Below are positions 53,445-62,607 of a stretch of 64,000 bases of DNA, piece after piece. The translations under genes were made by a program, and so were the position numbers. The DNA comes from an uncultured Gammaproteobacteria bacterium (GTDB lineage Bacteria; Pseudomonadota; Gammaproteobacteria; Nitrosococcales; Methylophagaceae), in assembly GCA_937900515.1 (NCBI GenBank), contig CALCCU010000112.1, positions 1-64,000 on the forward strand, read 5' to 3'. The number at the start of each line of letters is the position of its first letter. Positions within the stretch are counted from its first letter, which is position 1. Under the pieces are notes generated by a model. That model searched no databases. It was given only the letters and a program-made list of their open reading frames with translations, and was not told the origin of the DNA.

Positions 53445-55544
53445 TTAAACAACTAGACTACATTCATCCAATACAGAATACATATCAGTAAAAGCCTGAT
53501 GGAGTTCATCTAACCCTTGCTTTTCTTTTTGATGGTTACTTTGTTGGTGGTAATTAAATACTAAGTCAGCAATCGCATGAACTTTGTCATGCACCTTCTG
53601 CAAAGCACCTACCTTAGCTGTTGCAATTGAATCTTCTTGATCGATAACTTTAATACAAATTCCACAATGACATTCTCTTCCATTCATTATCGGTAAAGCT
53701 GGCAATTCATTCTGAGAAGATTCTATATATTCAACAAAACGACTATGCCACTGTAGTGCTGCCAATTTAAGTAATTTCAATTTTTTTTCTGTCACTGAAT
53801 ATTGCTTATTACCATACTTAACCCATTCGCCATTAGGAATATAGCTTTGCATCCACTTTGGGAAATCCATCGCACGCATGGGCTTTGCAATCCCAAAACC
53901 TTGTGCTTGTATACACCCCATGATGAGAAGTGCTAAACCATGCTCTGTGGATTCAACCCCTTCTGCAATCACATCGCGACTAAATGCATCCGCTAAGCTT
54001 ATTACACCATCAATAATCGAGTAGTCATGTGGATCGTCAAGTAAATCTCGTACAAAACTCCTGTCTACCTTTATACAACTTGCCGGTAATGCTCTTAGAT
54101 GTGTCAATGATGAATACCCTGTACCAAAGTCATCCAAAGCGATGCCAACCCCTAATTCTTTACGGCACTTACCTAAAACCTTTCTAATTGTCGCTATATC
54201 GCCTAAAGCACTACTTTCTAATATTTCTAATTCAATATAGGTTGGATCAACAGTGGGATGTTTATCAAGAGTAGCTTTAAATTTCTCGAAGAAAGAACTT
54301 GATAATAAATGATGTGATGAAATATTAATGCTAATAACAGGGCAAAGCTCTATCTTCATCCACTGTTCGAGTTGTATTACAGCTCGCTCTATTACCCACT
54401 GACCAATGCTTATGTCTGTTGAAGTTCCGGAAATAACTGGCAGGAAATCCATAGGAAGCAATAAACCTTTAGCTGGGTGATTCCAACGAATGAGCGCTTC
54501 TACTCCAAACACATGACCCTCAGCCATATTTACTTTAGGTTGGTAATAAAGCTCAAACTCCTGGTCAATAATTGCTTGTTCAATACGATGTAATTGAAGA
54601 TGTTTATGCTCAATCTGTAAATCTTGTTCAACATCATATAACTGATATCTATTTCGGCCAGCTTGTTTTGCTTGATACATCGCATGATCAGCATGACGCA
54701 TAAGGAGATCAACATCTCCCTTATGTTCTGAGTTCAGAGCCACGCCAATAGAAGCTGAAATAACATGAGTGATCCCATCAAGAATTATCGGTTGTGAAAT
54801 AGCGTTGAGTATCCGTTGCACTGTTTCTTCACATTGTCGCAAGGATTTTATGTCGCTTAGTAAAATTACAAATTCATCACCGCCTTGGCGAGAGACCGTG
54901 TCAGATGCTCTTATTTGCTCAGTCATACGACGTGAGACTTCAATGAGTATTAAATCCCCTATATGATGGCCATAGCTATCATTGATAGGTTTAAAGTTAT
55001 CTATATCTAAAAAGCACAATGCTAATTGCTCATCCGAACGCTCGGCCTTAGCGACGGCTTGATTAAACCGATCAACAAATAATGCCCTATTGGGTAGCTG
55101 TGTTAAAACATCATAATGAGCAAGCATATTAAGCTGCTCTTCTTGACGTTTATTATCAGTAAGGTCTGATAACAAACCAACATAATGACTCACTGAATCA
55201 TCATCGTCATAAAGCGCAAAAACATTAAGTCGCTCAGGGTAAATATCACCGTTTTTCTTACGGTTCCAGACTTCTCCCTGCCAATGGCCATTGGCACTTA
55301 AATGTCGCCACATATCAAAATAGAACTCTCTACTTTGCAAGCCTGACTTCAGGATATTAGGTGTTTTGCCAATAATTTCTTCTGGAGCATATCCAGTCAT
55401 TGCTGTAAATGCAGGATTAACATCAATTATTACTGCTTGAGAGTCAGTAATCACTCGTCCTTCCGGCACATTATTAAAAATGCGAGATCTCAATTCGATG
55501 AGATCATCTGGCACAATACCTTCTTGTATAAGCTCAGAAGTCAT
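53445..55544 (-). CDS. PAS-GGDEF-EAL protein with C-terminal CZB-like zinc domain
   Basis: Cytoplasmic cyclic-di-GMP enzyme of 699 residues. Domains in order: PAS (about 22-137, YAPEEIIGKTPNILKSG), GGDEF with SRQGGDEF, EAL with EALIRWNHP and DDFGTGYSSLTHL, and a C-terminal tail (about 590-699). The tail has His600 (LQWHSRFVEYI), Cys627/Cys630 (HCGIC) and His652/His656 (VHDKVH). That three-His/one-Cys pattern matches the chemoreceptor zinc-binding (CZB) domain, which in E. coli DgcZ makes cyclase activity zinc-sensitive. Both catalytic motifs are intact. The gene has no obvious operon partner and a weak SD. Confidence 0.9.
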   Translation of the reverse strand: MTSELIQEGIVPDDLIELRSRIFNNVPEGRVITDSQAVIIDVNPAFTAMTGYAPEEIIGKTPNILKSGLQSREFYFDMWRHLSANGHWQGEVWNRKKNGDIYPERLNVFALYDDDDSVSHYVGLLSDLTDNKRQEEQLNMLAHYDVLTQLPNRALFVDRFNQAVAKAERSDEQLALCFLDIDNFKPINDSYGHHIGDLILIEVSRRMTEQIRASDTVSRQGGDEFVILLSDIKSLRQCEETVQRILNAISQPIILDGITHVISASIGVALNSEHKGDVDLLMRHADHAMYQAKQAGRNRYQLYDVEQDLQIEHKHLQLHRIEQAIIDQEFELYYQPKVNMAEGHVFGVEALIRWNHPAKGLLLPMDFLPVISGTSTDISIGQWVIERAVIQLEQWMKIELCPVISINISSHHLLSSSFFEKFKATLDKHPTVDPTYIELEILESSALGDIATIRKVLGKCRKELGVGIALDDFGTGYSSLTHLRALPASCIKVDRSFVRDLLDDPHDYSIIDGVISLADAFSRDVIAEGVESTEHGLALLIMGCIQAQGFGIAKPMRAMDFPKWMQSYIPNGEWVKYGNKQYSVTEKKLKLLKLAALQWHSRFVEYIESSQNELPALPIMNGRECHCGICIKVIDQEDSIATAKVGALQKVHDKVHAIADLVFNYHQQSNHQKEKQGLDELHQAFTDMYSVLDECSLVV

Positions 55545-55858
55545 AGTAATAGTTCTAGAAAAATTACTAGGCCAACCTTACATACATTTATTTCGCAGCA
55601 TTTTGACCGCCATTCTCTCACACACATGGGTTCCCTCTCTCACTTAGCTATAAATTATTTTGTTTATGATTAGCTAACTAACTCGGTGATACTACATCGC
55701 ATATTTATAAATATCAACTTAACAATCAAGTAGTTATTTATAATATCAAGATAATTATCATGATTAAATTAGAGCGTTCACTCTAGCCATAGGTGACTGT
55801 GGATATGGATCAACGATGGTAATAAATAAATAAACCACTTAGAATTACTAGTTCAATG
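55545..55858. other. Intergenic region upstream of the SRP RNA gene
   Basis: This 314-bp, very AT-rich stretch lies between the divergent GGDEF-EAL gene and the SRP RNA gene and holds no protein gene I can support. It contains a perfect 14-bp AT palindrome (ATATTTATAAATAT, 55701-55714) and a small inverted repeat TAGAG/CTCTA near 55771-55786. It should carry both promoters; only a -10-like TAGAAT before the RNA gene stands out. Confidence 0.5.
55817..55845 (+). promoter_or_regulatory. Possible promoter of the SRP RNA gene
   Basis: TAGAAT at 55840-55845 matches 5 of 6 bases of the -10 consensus and lies 13 bases before the start of the RNA helix. The sequence 17 bp upstream (TGGTAA) matches only 3 of 6 bases of a -35 box. 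Confidence 0.35.
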
Positions 55859-55968
55859 GTGGCCCGCACTGGTCTCCTCGCGACGATATGTTGGTCAGCC
55901 CGTCAGGCCCGGAAGGGAGCAGCGGAGCCTTCGGACTCGAGCGCCGAGATCTGGCTGGTGTGGGACAT
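55859..55968 (+). ncRNA. ffs: Signal recognition particle 4.5S RNA
   Basis: Bacterial small SRP RNA that binds Ffh. The conserved apical core GTCAGGCCCGGAAGGGAGCA (with the GGAA tetraloop and asymmetric A-rich loop) is near 55901-55920. The ends pair as CCCGCAC with GTGTGGG, closing one long hairpin of roughly 110 bases. Exact ends are estimated from that pairing. It lies just upstream of dnaX, a frequent position in gammaproteobacteria. Its receptor FtsY is encoded at 43.8 kb. Confidence 0.93.
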
Positions 55969-56016
55969 CGCCCAATATCCTTATTTTGATATTCAAGGCT
56001 AGGTATTACATACTTT

Positions 56017-57735
56017 ATGAGTTATCTGGTTCTCGCACGAAAGTGGCGACCTAAAGCATTCTCCGAAGTCGTAGGCCAACAACATGTCCTCCGCGCTTTA
56101 ATAAACGGTCTTGATCAAGATCGCTTACACCATGCCTTTTTATTTTCAGGTACTCGCGGTGTAGGTAAAACTACATTAGCAAGAATCCTAGCCAAGTCAC
56201 TCAATTGTGAACAAGGTGTTAGCTCGCAACCTTGTGGTGAATGCCAAAGTTGTACCGAAGTAGATGAGGGTCGTTTTGTCGACCTTATTGAAGTAGATGC
56301 TGCTTCTAGAACAAAAGTCGATGACACTCGCGAACTATTAGACAATGTACAGTACGCACCAAGTCGTGGCCGCTATAAAGTCTACTTAATCGATGAAGTT
56401 CACATGCTCTCAACAAGTAGTTTTAATGCTTTATTAAAAACACTAGAAGAGCCGCCTCCTCACGTTAAATTTCTATTCGCTACAACTGATCCACAAAAAT
56501 TGCCTGTAACGATTTTATCTCGTTGTCTGCAATTTAACCTTCGTCGAATCGAACTTACTCAGATTTCAGATCACCTTGCTTCTATTCTTAGCAAAGAAAA
56601 AATCGAATTTGAAGCTAATGCACTAAAAGCCATTGCACGTGCTGCCGACGGAAGTATGAGAGATGCACTCAGCCTATTAGATCAAGCCATATCATTTGGT
56701 TCTGGTGCAGTTACAATCAACGATGTTAGCACTATGTTAGGTTCGATTGAGCAGCCTCAACTACTACAAATAGTAACTGCACTGGTTAATCAAGATGGTC
56801 AAATGTTACTCGAACAATCACATGATTTATCAGTTCAAGGACGTGACTTTAATACCGTATTAGATGCGCTTCTTTCATTATTGCAACGCCTCGCAACCAT
56901 ACAGTTAGTGCCTGATATAGATCTGACTGACGAAGATGAGCCTCAAACGCTTATTGAACTTTGTAATTCAGTAGATGCAGAAACAGTACAATTAATGTAT
57001 CAAATTGCATTACATGGCAAACGTGATTTGCCATATGCAGCTGATCCTAAGAGTGGCTTTGAGATGACTCTCTTACGTATGCTGTCGTTTCAACCCAAGC
57101 AGGTTCCTAAAACTATTCACACAGCAACTACTTTACCCAAAAAACCTATCAATAAATTAGAAACTCAAAAGATTGAGCCTGTAGGAAAAAGAGTAGAACA
57201 AGCAAAGCAAGAAGTAATTACACCTCAAGCTCCTATCGAAGAAATTATTCCAGACGCAAAACCTGAGCCCGCATATCAAGTTCGAGAATCAGCTCCTGAA
57301 CAAGCACCTCAAACACATCAGGCTTCAGCTTCAGATATGCTAACAGCAGAAAACTGGACAAGTACCATCACACAGTTGAAATTAGCGGCTATGTCTCGCC
57401 AATTTGCAAACAACGCTGCATTTGTAAAATTAGAAGCAAATAGACTCACACTATCGATTGCTCCAGAACACGTTTCTTTAGCCAGTGATAAAAATAAAGA
57501 AAAGCTAAGTACTGAGTTAACTAAGCTCCTTGGAGTAACGCTTCAAATTTTGATTGAGGAAACTGGCTCAGAATCAAATAATGTAAGTCCAACATTAGCC
57601 ACACAGCAAGCTGAAGAAAAAACAGCTAAACATGAGCAAGCAAAAAATTCAATTCATAATGACTCAGCAGTAATATCTCTGACTGAGGCTTTCAATGGTC
57701 GTATCATTGAAAGTACAATTAAACCTATAGATTAA
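56017..57735 (+). CDS. dnaX: DNA polymerase III subunits gamma/tau DnaX
   Basis: Clamp-loader ATPase organising the replisome. The 572 residues contain Walker A GTRGVGKTT, the zinc cysteines (CEQGVSSQPCGECQSC), DEVHMLS, and the sensor/arginine-finger region LSRCLQF. A Pro/Gln-rich linker (about 370-440) and a C-terminal tau-type domain follow. A canonical in-phase A AAA AAG slippery site for the gamma form was not found at the expected boundary. The gene leads dnaX-ybaB-recR, the conserved order. Confidence 0.97.
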   Translation: MSYLVLARKWRPKAFSEVVGQQHVLRALINGLDQDRLHHAFLFSGTRGVGKTTLARILAKSLNCEQGVSSQPCGECQSCTEVDEGRFVDLIEVDAASRTKVDDTRELLDNVQYAPSRGRYKVYLIDEVHMLSTSSFNALLKTLEEPPPHVKFLFATTDPQKLPVTILSRCLQFNLRRIELTQISDHLASILSKEKIEFEANALKAIARAADGSMRDALSLLDQAISFGSGAVTINDVSTMLGSIEQPQLLQIVTALVNQDGQMLLEQSHDLSVQGRDFNTVLDALLSLLQRLATIQLVPDIDLTDEDEPQTLIELCNSVDAETVQLMYQIALHGKRDLPYAADPKSGFEMTLLRMLSFQPKQVPKTIHTATTLPKKPINKLETQKIEPVGKRVEQAKQEVITPQAPIEEIIPDAKPEPAYQVRESAPEQAPQTHQASASDMLTAENWTSTITQLKLAAMSRQFANNAAFVKLEANRLTLSIAPEHVSLASDKNKEKLSTELTKLLGVTLQILIEETGSESNNVSPTLATQQAEEKTAKHEQAKNSIHNDSAVISLTEAFNGRIIESTIKPID

Positions 57736-57756
57736 GATTAGCGAAGAGGAATAAAG

Positions 57757-58065
57757 ATGAAAGGCGGAATGGGTAACTTAATGAAGCAAGCGCAACAAAT
57801 GCAAGCCAATATGGAAAAGGCGCAGCAAGAACTTGCTCTAATGGAAGTTATTGGTCAATCTGGTGGTGGCATGGTCAAAGTTACTATGACGGGTAAACAT
57901 GATGTTAAACGAGTAAACATCGAGGATGCCTTATTTGAAGATGATAAAGAAATGTTAGAAGATCTTATAGCTGCAGCTATAAATGATGCTGTTCGCCAAG
58001 TAGAATCAACAAGCCAAGAACGCATGGCAGGTATGATGCCTCCTGGTATGAAACTTCCATTCTAA
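57757..58065 (+). CDS. ybaB: Nucleoid-associated protein YbaB/EbfC
   Basis: Small DNA-binding protein of 102 residues that forms tweezer-like dimers. [20 protein letters not shown] and [20 protein letters not shown]-type sequences are diagnostic. It lies between dnaX and recR, as in nearly all gammaproteobacteria, with AGAGGA before the ATG. Confidence 0.97.
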   Translation: MKGGMGNLMKQAQQMQANMEKAQQELALMEVIGQSGGGMVKVTMTGKHDVKRVNIEDALFEDDKEMLEDLIAAAINDAVRQVESTSQERMAGMMPPGMKLPF

Positions 58066-58087
58066 GCATAAATAATAGACTGTTCCT

Positions 58088-58687
58088 ATGGCATCACTTA
58101 GCCCAAATATAGACCAATTAATAGAAGCACTACGCTGCTTGCCTGGTGTTGGGCCAAAGTCAGCGCAAAGGATGACCTTTCACTTGCTTGAGCGTAACCG
58201 CGATGGCGGACACCAATTAGCACAAGCTTTAAACAGTGCGCTAGAAAATGTTCATCATTGCCTTCGTTGTCGAATTTTAAGTGAAACAGACTTATGTAAA
58301 CGCTGTAGCGATAAGCGTCGCGAAGAAGATAAATTATGTATTGTTGAAATGCCCAGTGATGTTCTAGCCATTGAGCAAGCTACTCATTACAAAGGACAAT
58401 ATTTCGTTTTATCTGGTCATCTTTCACCGCTTGATGGTATTGGACCCGATGAACTAGGCATCCCTCAGTTAGTCTCACTGCTTGATGAAAAAAACATCAA
58501 AGAGGTAATCCTTGCAACTAACCCCACTGTTGAAGGAGAAGCAACTGCTCACTACCTTAGCCAGTTGGCACATGATCGCGACATTCATGTAACGAGACTT
58601 GCGCATGGTATTCCTCTTGGAGGCGAACTGGAATACATCGATAGTGGTACACTATCTCATGCATTTTCAGGACGAGAAACACTATGA
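58088..58687 (+). CDS. recR: Recombination mediator RecR
   Basis: Works with RecF/RecO to load RecA at gaps. The 199 residues have an N-terminal HhH ([20 protein letters not shown]), a four-cysteine zinc finger ([16 protein letters not shown]) and a Toprim domain ([36 protein letters not shown]). The C-terminal Walker-B-like part contains [16 protein letters not shown]. Length is the family norm. Confidence 0.97.
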   Translation: MASLSPNIDQLIEALRCLPGVGPKSAQRMTFHLLERNRDGGHQLAQALNSALENVHHCLRCRILSETDLCKRCSDKRREEDKLCIVEMPSDVLAIEQATHYKGQYFVLSGHLSPLDGIGPDELGIPQLVSLLDEKNIKEVILATNPTVEGEATAHYLSQLAHDRDIHVTRLAHGIPLGGELEYIDSGTLSHAFSGRETL

Positions 58688-58726
58688 TTATCCATCGTAA
58701 AAAGAAATAAAGAGCAGAGTTCGACT

Positions 58727-59911
58727 ATGGCTGATAAACCGGTTCCATTTAAACTTCTAAAAACTTACAAAGGCATTATTCATCGTCAACCACTTTTTGT
58801 GAGTGATAGCCTTGGTGTAGATAGTTATCACCTGTCATTTCTAACTCAACAGGGTGAAAAACTGAATGATGATAGTGAAGTACCAGCATTTATCGGACAC
58901 TTACCAGAGATCTTACCGTCGATCAGTGAAAGACAAAAAGCGTTACTTTCAATGCCAGAATCATGGCGTGACAGCTTATTGCACAGCCAAAAGTCAGATG
59001 TTGACTTCACTCTAGATGTAAATGGAGGTGATGAACCTCAAACGGATAACCAGTTATTTAGCTTTGCACGTCACGCATCTCTGAACAGAGACAGTCAAAA
59101 CAGTAAAACACTATTGATTGATATTTCTGAGTTTAAGGCTAGTGACCTGACCGAACATTTGCCGTACTGGCGTGATCGGCATGATATTTTATGTGCGACA
59201 AATGTAAATGATAACGACGAATTTACATTCTGCCAGCAGCATGAAATGGACCTACTTCAAGGAGAGTTTTATACTCAACCTTCTGGTAAACAAAATCTAA
59301 AACCAGCACCAGCAATACAAATATTGATGGAGCTATTAGTCAAATTACAAGATCCAGACGTCGATGCAGAATCGCTCGCTAATACAATTAGTCATGACAT
59401 TTCATTAAGTTATAAATTATTACGCCTAATAAATTCAGCTTTTTTTGGATTACCGAAAGAAATAGCGAGTATCAAACAAGCCATTGTATTACTTGGCTAT
59501 AAGAAGATTAAAACATGGGCGAGTCTACTGAGTTTATCTGCTGCCGACAATAAACCTGTAGAGCTACGAATTACAGCCATGACTCGTGCAAAAATGTGTG
59601 AATTATTGGCGAAATACTATAAAGGCGATCCTGAAACCTTCTTTGCAGCTGGTTTATTCTCAAGCCTTGATGCATTAACAGATAAACCAATGGCAGATTT
59701 ACTTAATAATCTGCCACTCTCTCCTGAACTAAATCAAGCCCTAATCAACCATGCAGGAATAGCGGGCCGTGCTCTGCAAGATGTTTTAAATTATGAAAAA
59801 GGTGATTGGCAAGCCTTAACAGCCTCTCCTCTTCCTGTTGAAATTATTACTCGCGCATATTTAGACGCAATCAACTGGGCAAAAGAACTGAATTCACAGT
59901 TAGTCGATTAA
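58727..59911 (+). CDS. HDOD-domain signalling protein with degenerate EAL-like N-terminus
   Basis: A 394-residue protein with a C-terminal HDOD domain (about 195-390). It includes IQILMELLVKLQDPDVDAES, SHDISLSYKLLRLINSAFFG and EIASIKQAIVLLGYKKIKTW. The N-terminal part resembles a decayed EAL/YuxH-type module: it keeps IHRQPLFV-like and MDLLQGEFYTQP segments, the latter resembling the end of EAL domains. The catalytic EXL and DDFG motifs are absent, so it should not hydrolyse c-di-GMP. It sits between recR and aat. Function is probably regulatory. Confidence 0.83.
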   Translation: MADKPVPFKLLKTYKGIIHRQPLFVSDSLGVDSYHLSFLTQQGEKLNDDSEVPAFIGHLPEILPSISERQKALLSMPESWRDSLLHSQKSDVDFTLDVNGGDEPQTDNQLFSFARHASLNRDSQNSKTLLIDISEFKASDLTEHLPYWRDRHDILCATNVNDNDEFTFCQQHEMDLLQGEFYTQPSGKQNLKPAPAIQILMELLVKLQDPDVDAESLANTISHDISLSYKLLRLINSAFFGLPKEIASIKQAIVLLGYKKIKTWASLLSLSAADNKPVELRITAMTRAKMCELLAKYYKGDPETFFAAGLFSSLDALTDKPMADLLNNLPLSPELNQALINHAGIAGRALQDVLNYEKGDWQALTASPLPVEIITRAYLDAINWAKELNSQLVD

Positions 59912-59912
59912 T

Positions 59913-60614
59913 ATGTCTATAACGTGGCTAACATCGGAAGCCATTTCAGAATTTCCACCTATAGAAACAGCCGACGAGGATGGCCTTTTAGCTGCTGGGG
60001 GAGATCTATCCTCTGCCCGTCTTCTAAAAGCATACCGACACGGTGTATTCCCATGGTTCAATAAGCATGACCCTATACTCTGGTGGAGCCCTGATCCGCG
60101 AATGGTATTGTTCACTGACAGTGTCAAAATATCAAAAAGCCTAGCAAAAACCCTTAAAAAGAGCCCATTCAAAATCACTATCGACCATGCATTTGAAGAT
60201 GTGATGACAGCTTGCTCTTTGCCTAGAAAAGATGACGATGGCACTTGGATTCATCAGAACATGATTGATGCCTATGCAGTCCTAAACCAACAAGGCTATG
60301 CCCACAGTGTTGAATGTTGGCTAGATGACAAATTAGTGGGAGGTCTATACGGCATAGCCATCGGCCACATGTTCTTTGGCGAGTCAATGTTTAGTCGTGC
60401 ACGAGATAGCTCAAAAGTTGCGTTAGTCAGTCTATGCCAGCAACTAAACAAATGGGGCTTTCAAATGATTGACTGTCAGGTCTACTCCTCACACCTTGAA
60501 AGCCTTGGGGCTGAAGAAATACCTCGTCATGAATTCTTACAAGCGATGACTGAACTCTGCCAGCAAGACAGTACAAACATCGCTTGGAAAATGATATTAA
60601 GTAATCATGACTGA
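59913..60614 (+). CDS. aat: Leucyl/phenylalanyl-tRNA-protein transferase Aat
   Basis: N-end rule enzyme adding Leu or Phe to proteins with N-terminal Arg or Lys. The 233 residues contain DGLLAAGGDLSSARLLKAY, GVFPWFNKHDPILWWSPDPR, HSVECWLDDKLVGGLYGIAI and GESMFSRARDSSKVALVSL. Length matches E. coli (234). The start is one base after the HDOD stop and it overlaps the next gene by 8 bp. Confidence 0.98.
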   Translation: MSITWLTSEAISEFPPIETADEDGLLAAGGDLSSARLLKAYRHGVFPWFNKHDPILWWSPDPRMVLFTDSVKISKSLAKTLKKSPFKITIDHAFEDVMTACSLPRKDDDGTWIHQNMIDAYAVLNQQGYAHSVECWLDDKLVGGLYGIAIGHMFFGESMFSRARDSSKVALVSLCQQLNKWGFQMIDCQVYSSHLESLGAEEIPRHEFLQAMTELCQQDSTNIAWKMILSNHD

Positions 60615-61320
60615 GTTACTTCAATTTTATCAAGATACTCCTCACCCATGCTCTTATATAGATCATAGAGAAGCACAAAATATTTACCCAGATCCTAATA
60701 AAGCGATGACTAATTCACTTTATAGCCAACTTATTGCTCATGGCTTTAGGCGCAGCGGCAATATGGCCTATCGACCTTTTTGCCAAAACTGCCAGTCCTG
60801 TATTCCTGTTCGCATTAATGTTAAAAAATTCACGCAAAACCGAAGCCAGAAACGCTGCATGAATCGAAATGAATCCCTAACCATCACTTCTCAACCAGCT
60901 GGTTTTAGCGAAGAACACTTCCAATTATATTGCAAATACCTTTCAGCCAGACATGTCGGCGGTGGCATGGATAAACCTACCAAAGAAAACTACTTAAACT
61001 TCTTAACCAGTGATTGGTCTGACACTCAATTTATTGAGTTTCGTGATAGTGAAAGACTAGTGGCTGTCGCAGTAACTGACTATATAAGCCAAGGGCTATC
61101 TGCACTATATACATTTTTTGATCCAACGCTAGAAAAGCAGAGCCTAGGCACCTTCGGCATTTTGACTCAGATAAAGATAGCTCAATCGCTTGGCCTACGG
61201 TGGCTTTACCTAGGTTATTGGATAGAAGACTGTAAAAAGATGCAATATAAACAGAACTTTTCTGCACTAGAAACGTACATTAATCAAGAGTGGTTACCAT
61301 TAAAACGTGAAAAACTTTGA
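60607..61320 (+). CDS. bpt: Aspartate/glutamate leucyltransferase (Bpt/ATE family)
   Basis: Adds Leu to N-terminal Asp or Glu; related to eukaryotic arginyl transferase. The 237 residues have the N-terminal cysteine region TPHPCSYIDHREAQN, then RRSGNMAYRPFCQNCQSCIP. The GNAT-like domain follows (SALYTFFDPTLEKQSLGTFG, LRWLYLGYWIEDCKKMQYK). The aat-bpt-infA order is common in gammaproteobacteria. Confidence 0.96.
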   Translation: MTELLQFYQDTPHPCSYIDHREAQNIYPDPNKAMTNSLYSQLIAHGFRRSGNMAYRPFCQNCQSCIPVRINVKKFTQNRSQKRCMNRNESLTITSQPAGFSEEHFQLYCKYLSARHVGGGMDKPTKENYLNFLTSDWSDTQFIEFRDSERLVAVAVTDYISQGLSALYTFFDPTLEKQSLGTFGILTQIKIAQSLGLRWLYLGYWIEDCKKMQYKQNFSALETYINQEWLPLKREKL

Positions 61321-61390
61321 ATAATCAGTAGTTTTACGGCAAAATAACTCTTTTAATCATTACTTAACTCCAGAAACTGAATAGCAATTT

Positions 61391-61609
61391 ATGGCAAAAG
61401 AAGAACATATTGAATTTGAAGGCACTGTTATTGATACGATGCCAAATACAACCTTTCGTGTTGAATTAGAAAATGGTCACGTAGTAACAGCCCATATCTC
61501 GGGAAAGATGCGTAAAAACTACATCAGAATCCTAACAGGTGATAAAGTTACGGTACAGTTAACGCCGTATGACCTAAGTAAAGGTCGTATCACCTACCGA
61601 GCGCGCTAA
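61391..61609 (+). CDS. infA: Translation initiation factor IF-1
   Basis: OB-fold factor that occupies the A site during initiation. The 72 residues ([20 protein letters not shown] to KGRITYRAR) match the family at full length. It includes [20 protein letters not shown] and [15 protein letters not shown]. It is separated by 70 bp from bpt, so it may have its own promoter, as in E. coli. IF-2 is encoded at 6.7-9.6 kb. Confidence 0.98.
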   Translation: MAKEEHIEFEGTVIDTMPNTTFRVELENGHVVTAHISGKMRKNYIRILTGDKVTVQLTPYDLSKGRITYRAR

Positions 61610-61673
61610 ATTTCATACAGTAATTAGCAAGCCGGTATATGCAATAAAAATGCATGTATAAGGAAAGTTAGTC

Positions 61674-62606
61674 ATGTTCTCATTAAAGAAAAAAGCTAAA
61701 AGCGACGCATCGATGGGGGTTAGTTTCTCTAATGATGGAATAGCTTTAGTAACCGTGAAACGTGGCTCTCTCTCTCTTATTTTGGAGATGTGTGAATTTA
61801 TTCCATGCCTTCCAGAAGACCAAGCATCGCAGCTTATAAGACTAGTTAAGCAACATGAACTGGATCAAATCCCTTGTAATTGCGTATTACTGCCAAGCGA
61901 ATTTGAACTACTCCAAGTTGACGCCCCTGAAGTTCCTAGTCAAGAAATATCTTCCGCTCTACGTTGGCAAATAAAAGACCTTATCGATTTTCATGTAGAT
62001 GACGCAGTTATCGATCATATTGAATTGCCAAATGAGAGTACCTCTGGCAAAAACCAACTACTTGTTGTTGCCAGCCGTGAATCAATTATTCGTGGTTATG
62101 TAGATCAACTACAATCAGCTGAGATAAATCTAAAAACTATAGATATTGCAGTTCAAGCTGCTCGCAACATTGTTAACTTTCAATCTAAAGAGTTGTCGCA
62201 TAATAGCATCGGCCTATTAAACTTATGGGATGACGTAGCAAAAATAAGTGTAATTTTAAATAATGATCTTTATATAAACAGAAGCTCAAATATAGGTCTA
62301 GAATCACTCGCGCATGTCAGTGATCAAGATGAAAATAGTCAACTAATATTAGACTCCCTCGCACTAGAGTTGCAGCGCACGTTTGATTATTATGAAAGCC
62401 ACTCAAGGCAGGCTCCTATCTCACAGCTATTTATTATCTCAAATGAAAAACCCGTAAAAAATCTGGCCGAAATGCTTCAAGCACGCTTAGGTATAGATTG
62501 CATTAGTAGCAATATGAATGACATTGTCACACTCGGCGAGAATGTTGATAATATTGATTATAGGTGTATCTCCGCAATTGGTGGCGCATTAAGGGATTTT
62601 TCATAA
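61674..62606 (+). CDS. mshI: MSHA pilus biogenesis protein MshI (PilM-like)
   Basis: Cytoplasmic actin-like assembly protein of 310 residues from the PilM/MshI/GspL-cytoplasmic family. It opens with MGVSFSNDGIALVTVKRGSL-type sequence. VLLPSEFELLQVDAPEVPSQ and LRWQIKDLIDFHVDDAVIDH follow, and IGLLNLWDDVAKISVILNND matches the MshI fold. No transmembrane segment is visible. The next three genes encode PilN-like, PilO-like and MshK-like products in tight succession. Confidence 0.86.
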   Translation: MFSLKKKAKSDASMGVSFSNDGIALVTVKRGSLSLILEMCEFIPCLPEDQASQLIRLVKQHELDQIPCNCVLLPSEFELLQVDAPEVPSQEISSALRWQIKDLIDFHVDDAVIDHIELPNESTSGKNQLLVVASRESIIRGYVDQLQSAEINLKTIDIAVQAARNIVNFQSKELSHNSIGLLNLWDDVAKISVILNNDLYINRSSNIGLESLAHVSDQDENSQLILDSLALELQRTFDYYESHSRQAPISQLFIISNEKPVKNLAEMLQARLGIDCISSNMNDIVTLGENVDNIDYRCISAIGGALRDFS

Positions 62607-62607
62607 T

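Noticed and set aside
55750-55770. GATAATTATCATGATTAAA resembling a Fur box before the SRP RNA gene.
   Set aside because: It matches only part of the 19-bp consensus in a very AT-rich region, with no iron-related gene next to it.
57135-57150. A6 run in dnaX (Pro-Lys-Lys-Pro) at the domain III/IV boundary as a tau/gamma frameshift site.
   Set aside because: The run is out of phase for a canonical A AAA AAG/AAC heptamer. A -1 shift would stop four codons on, but the phase and short run do not support it without experiment.
57641-57652. In-phase A AAA AAT heptamer near the end of dnaX.
   Set aside because: It is correctly phased but a shift there removes only the last 20 or so residues, so it cannot make a gamma-like product.
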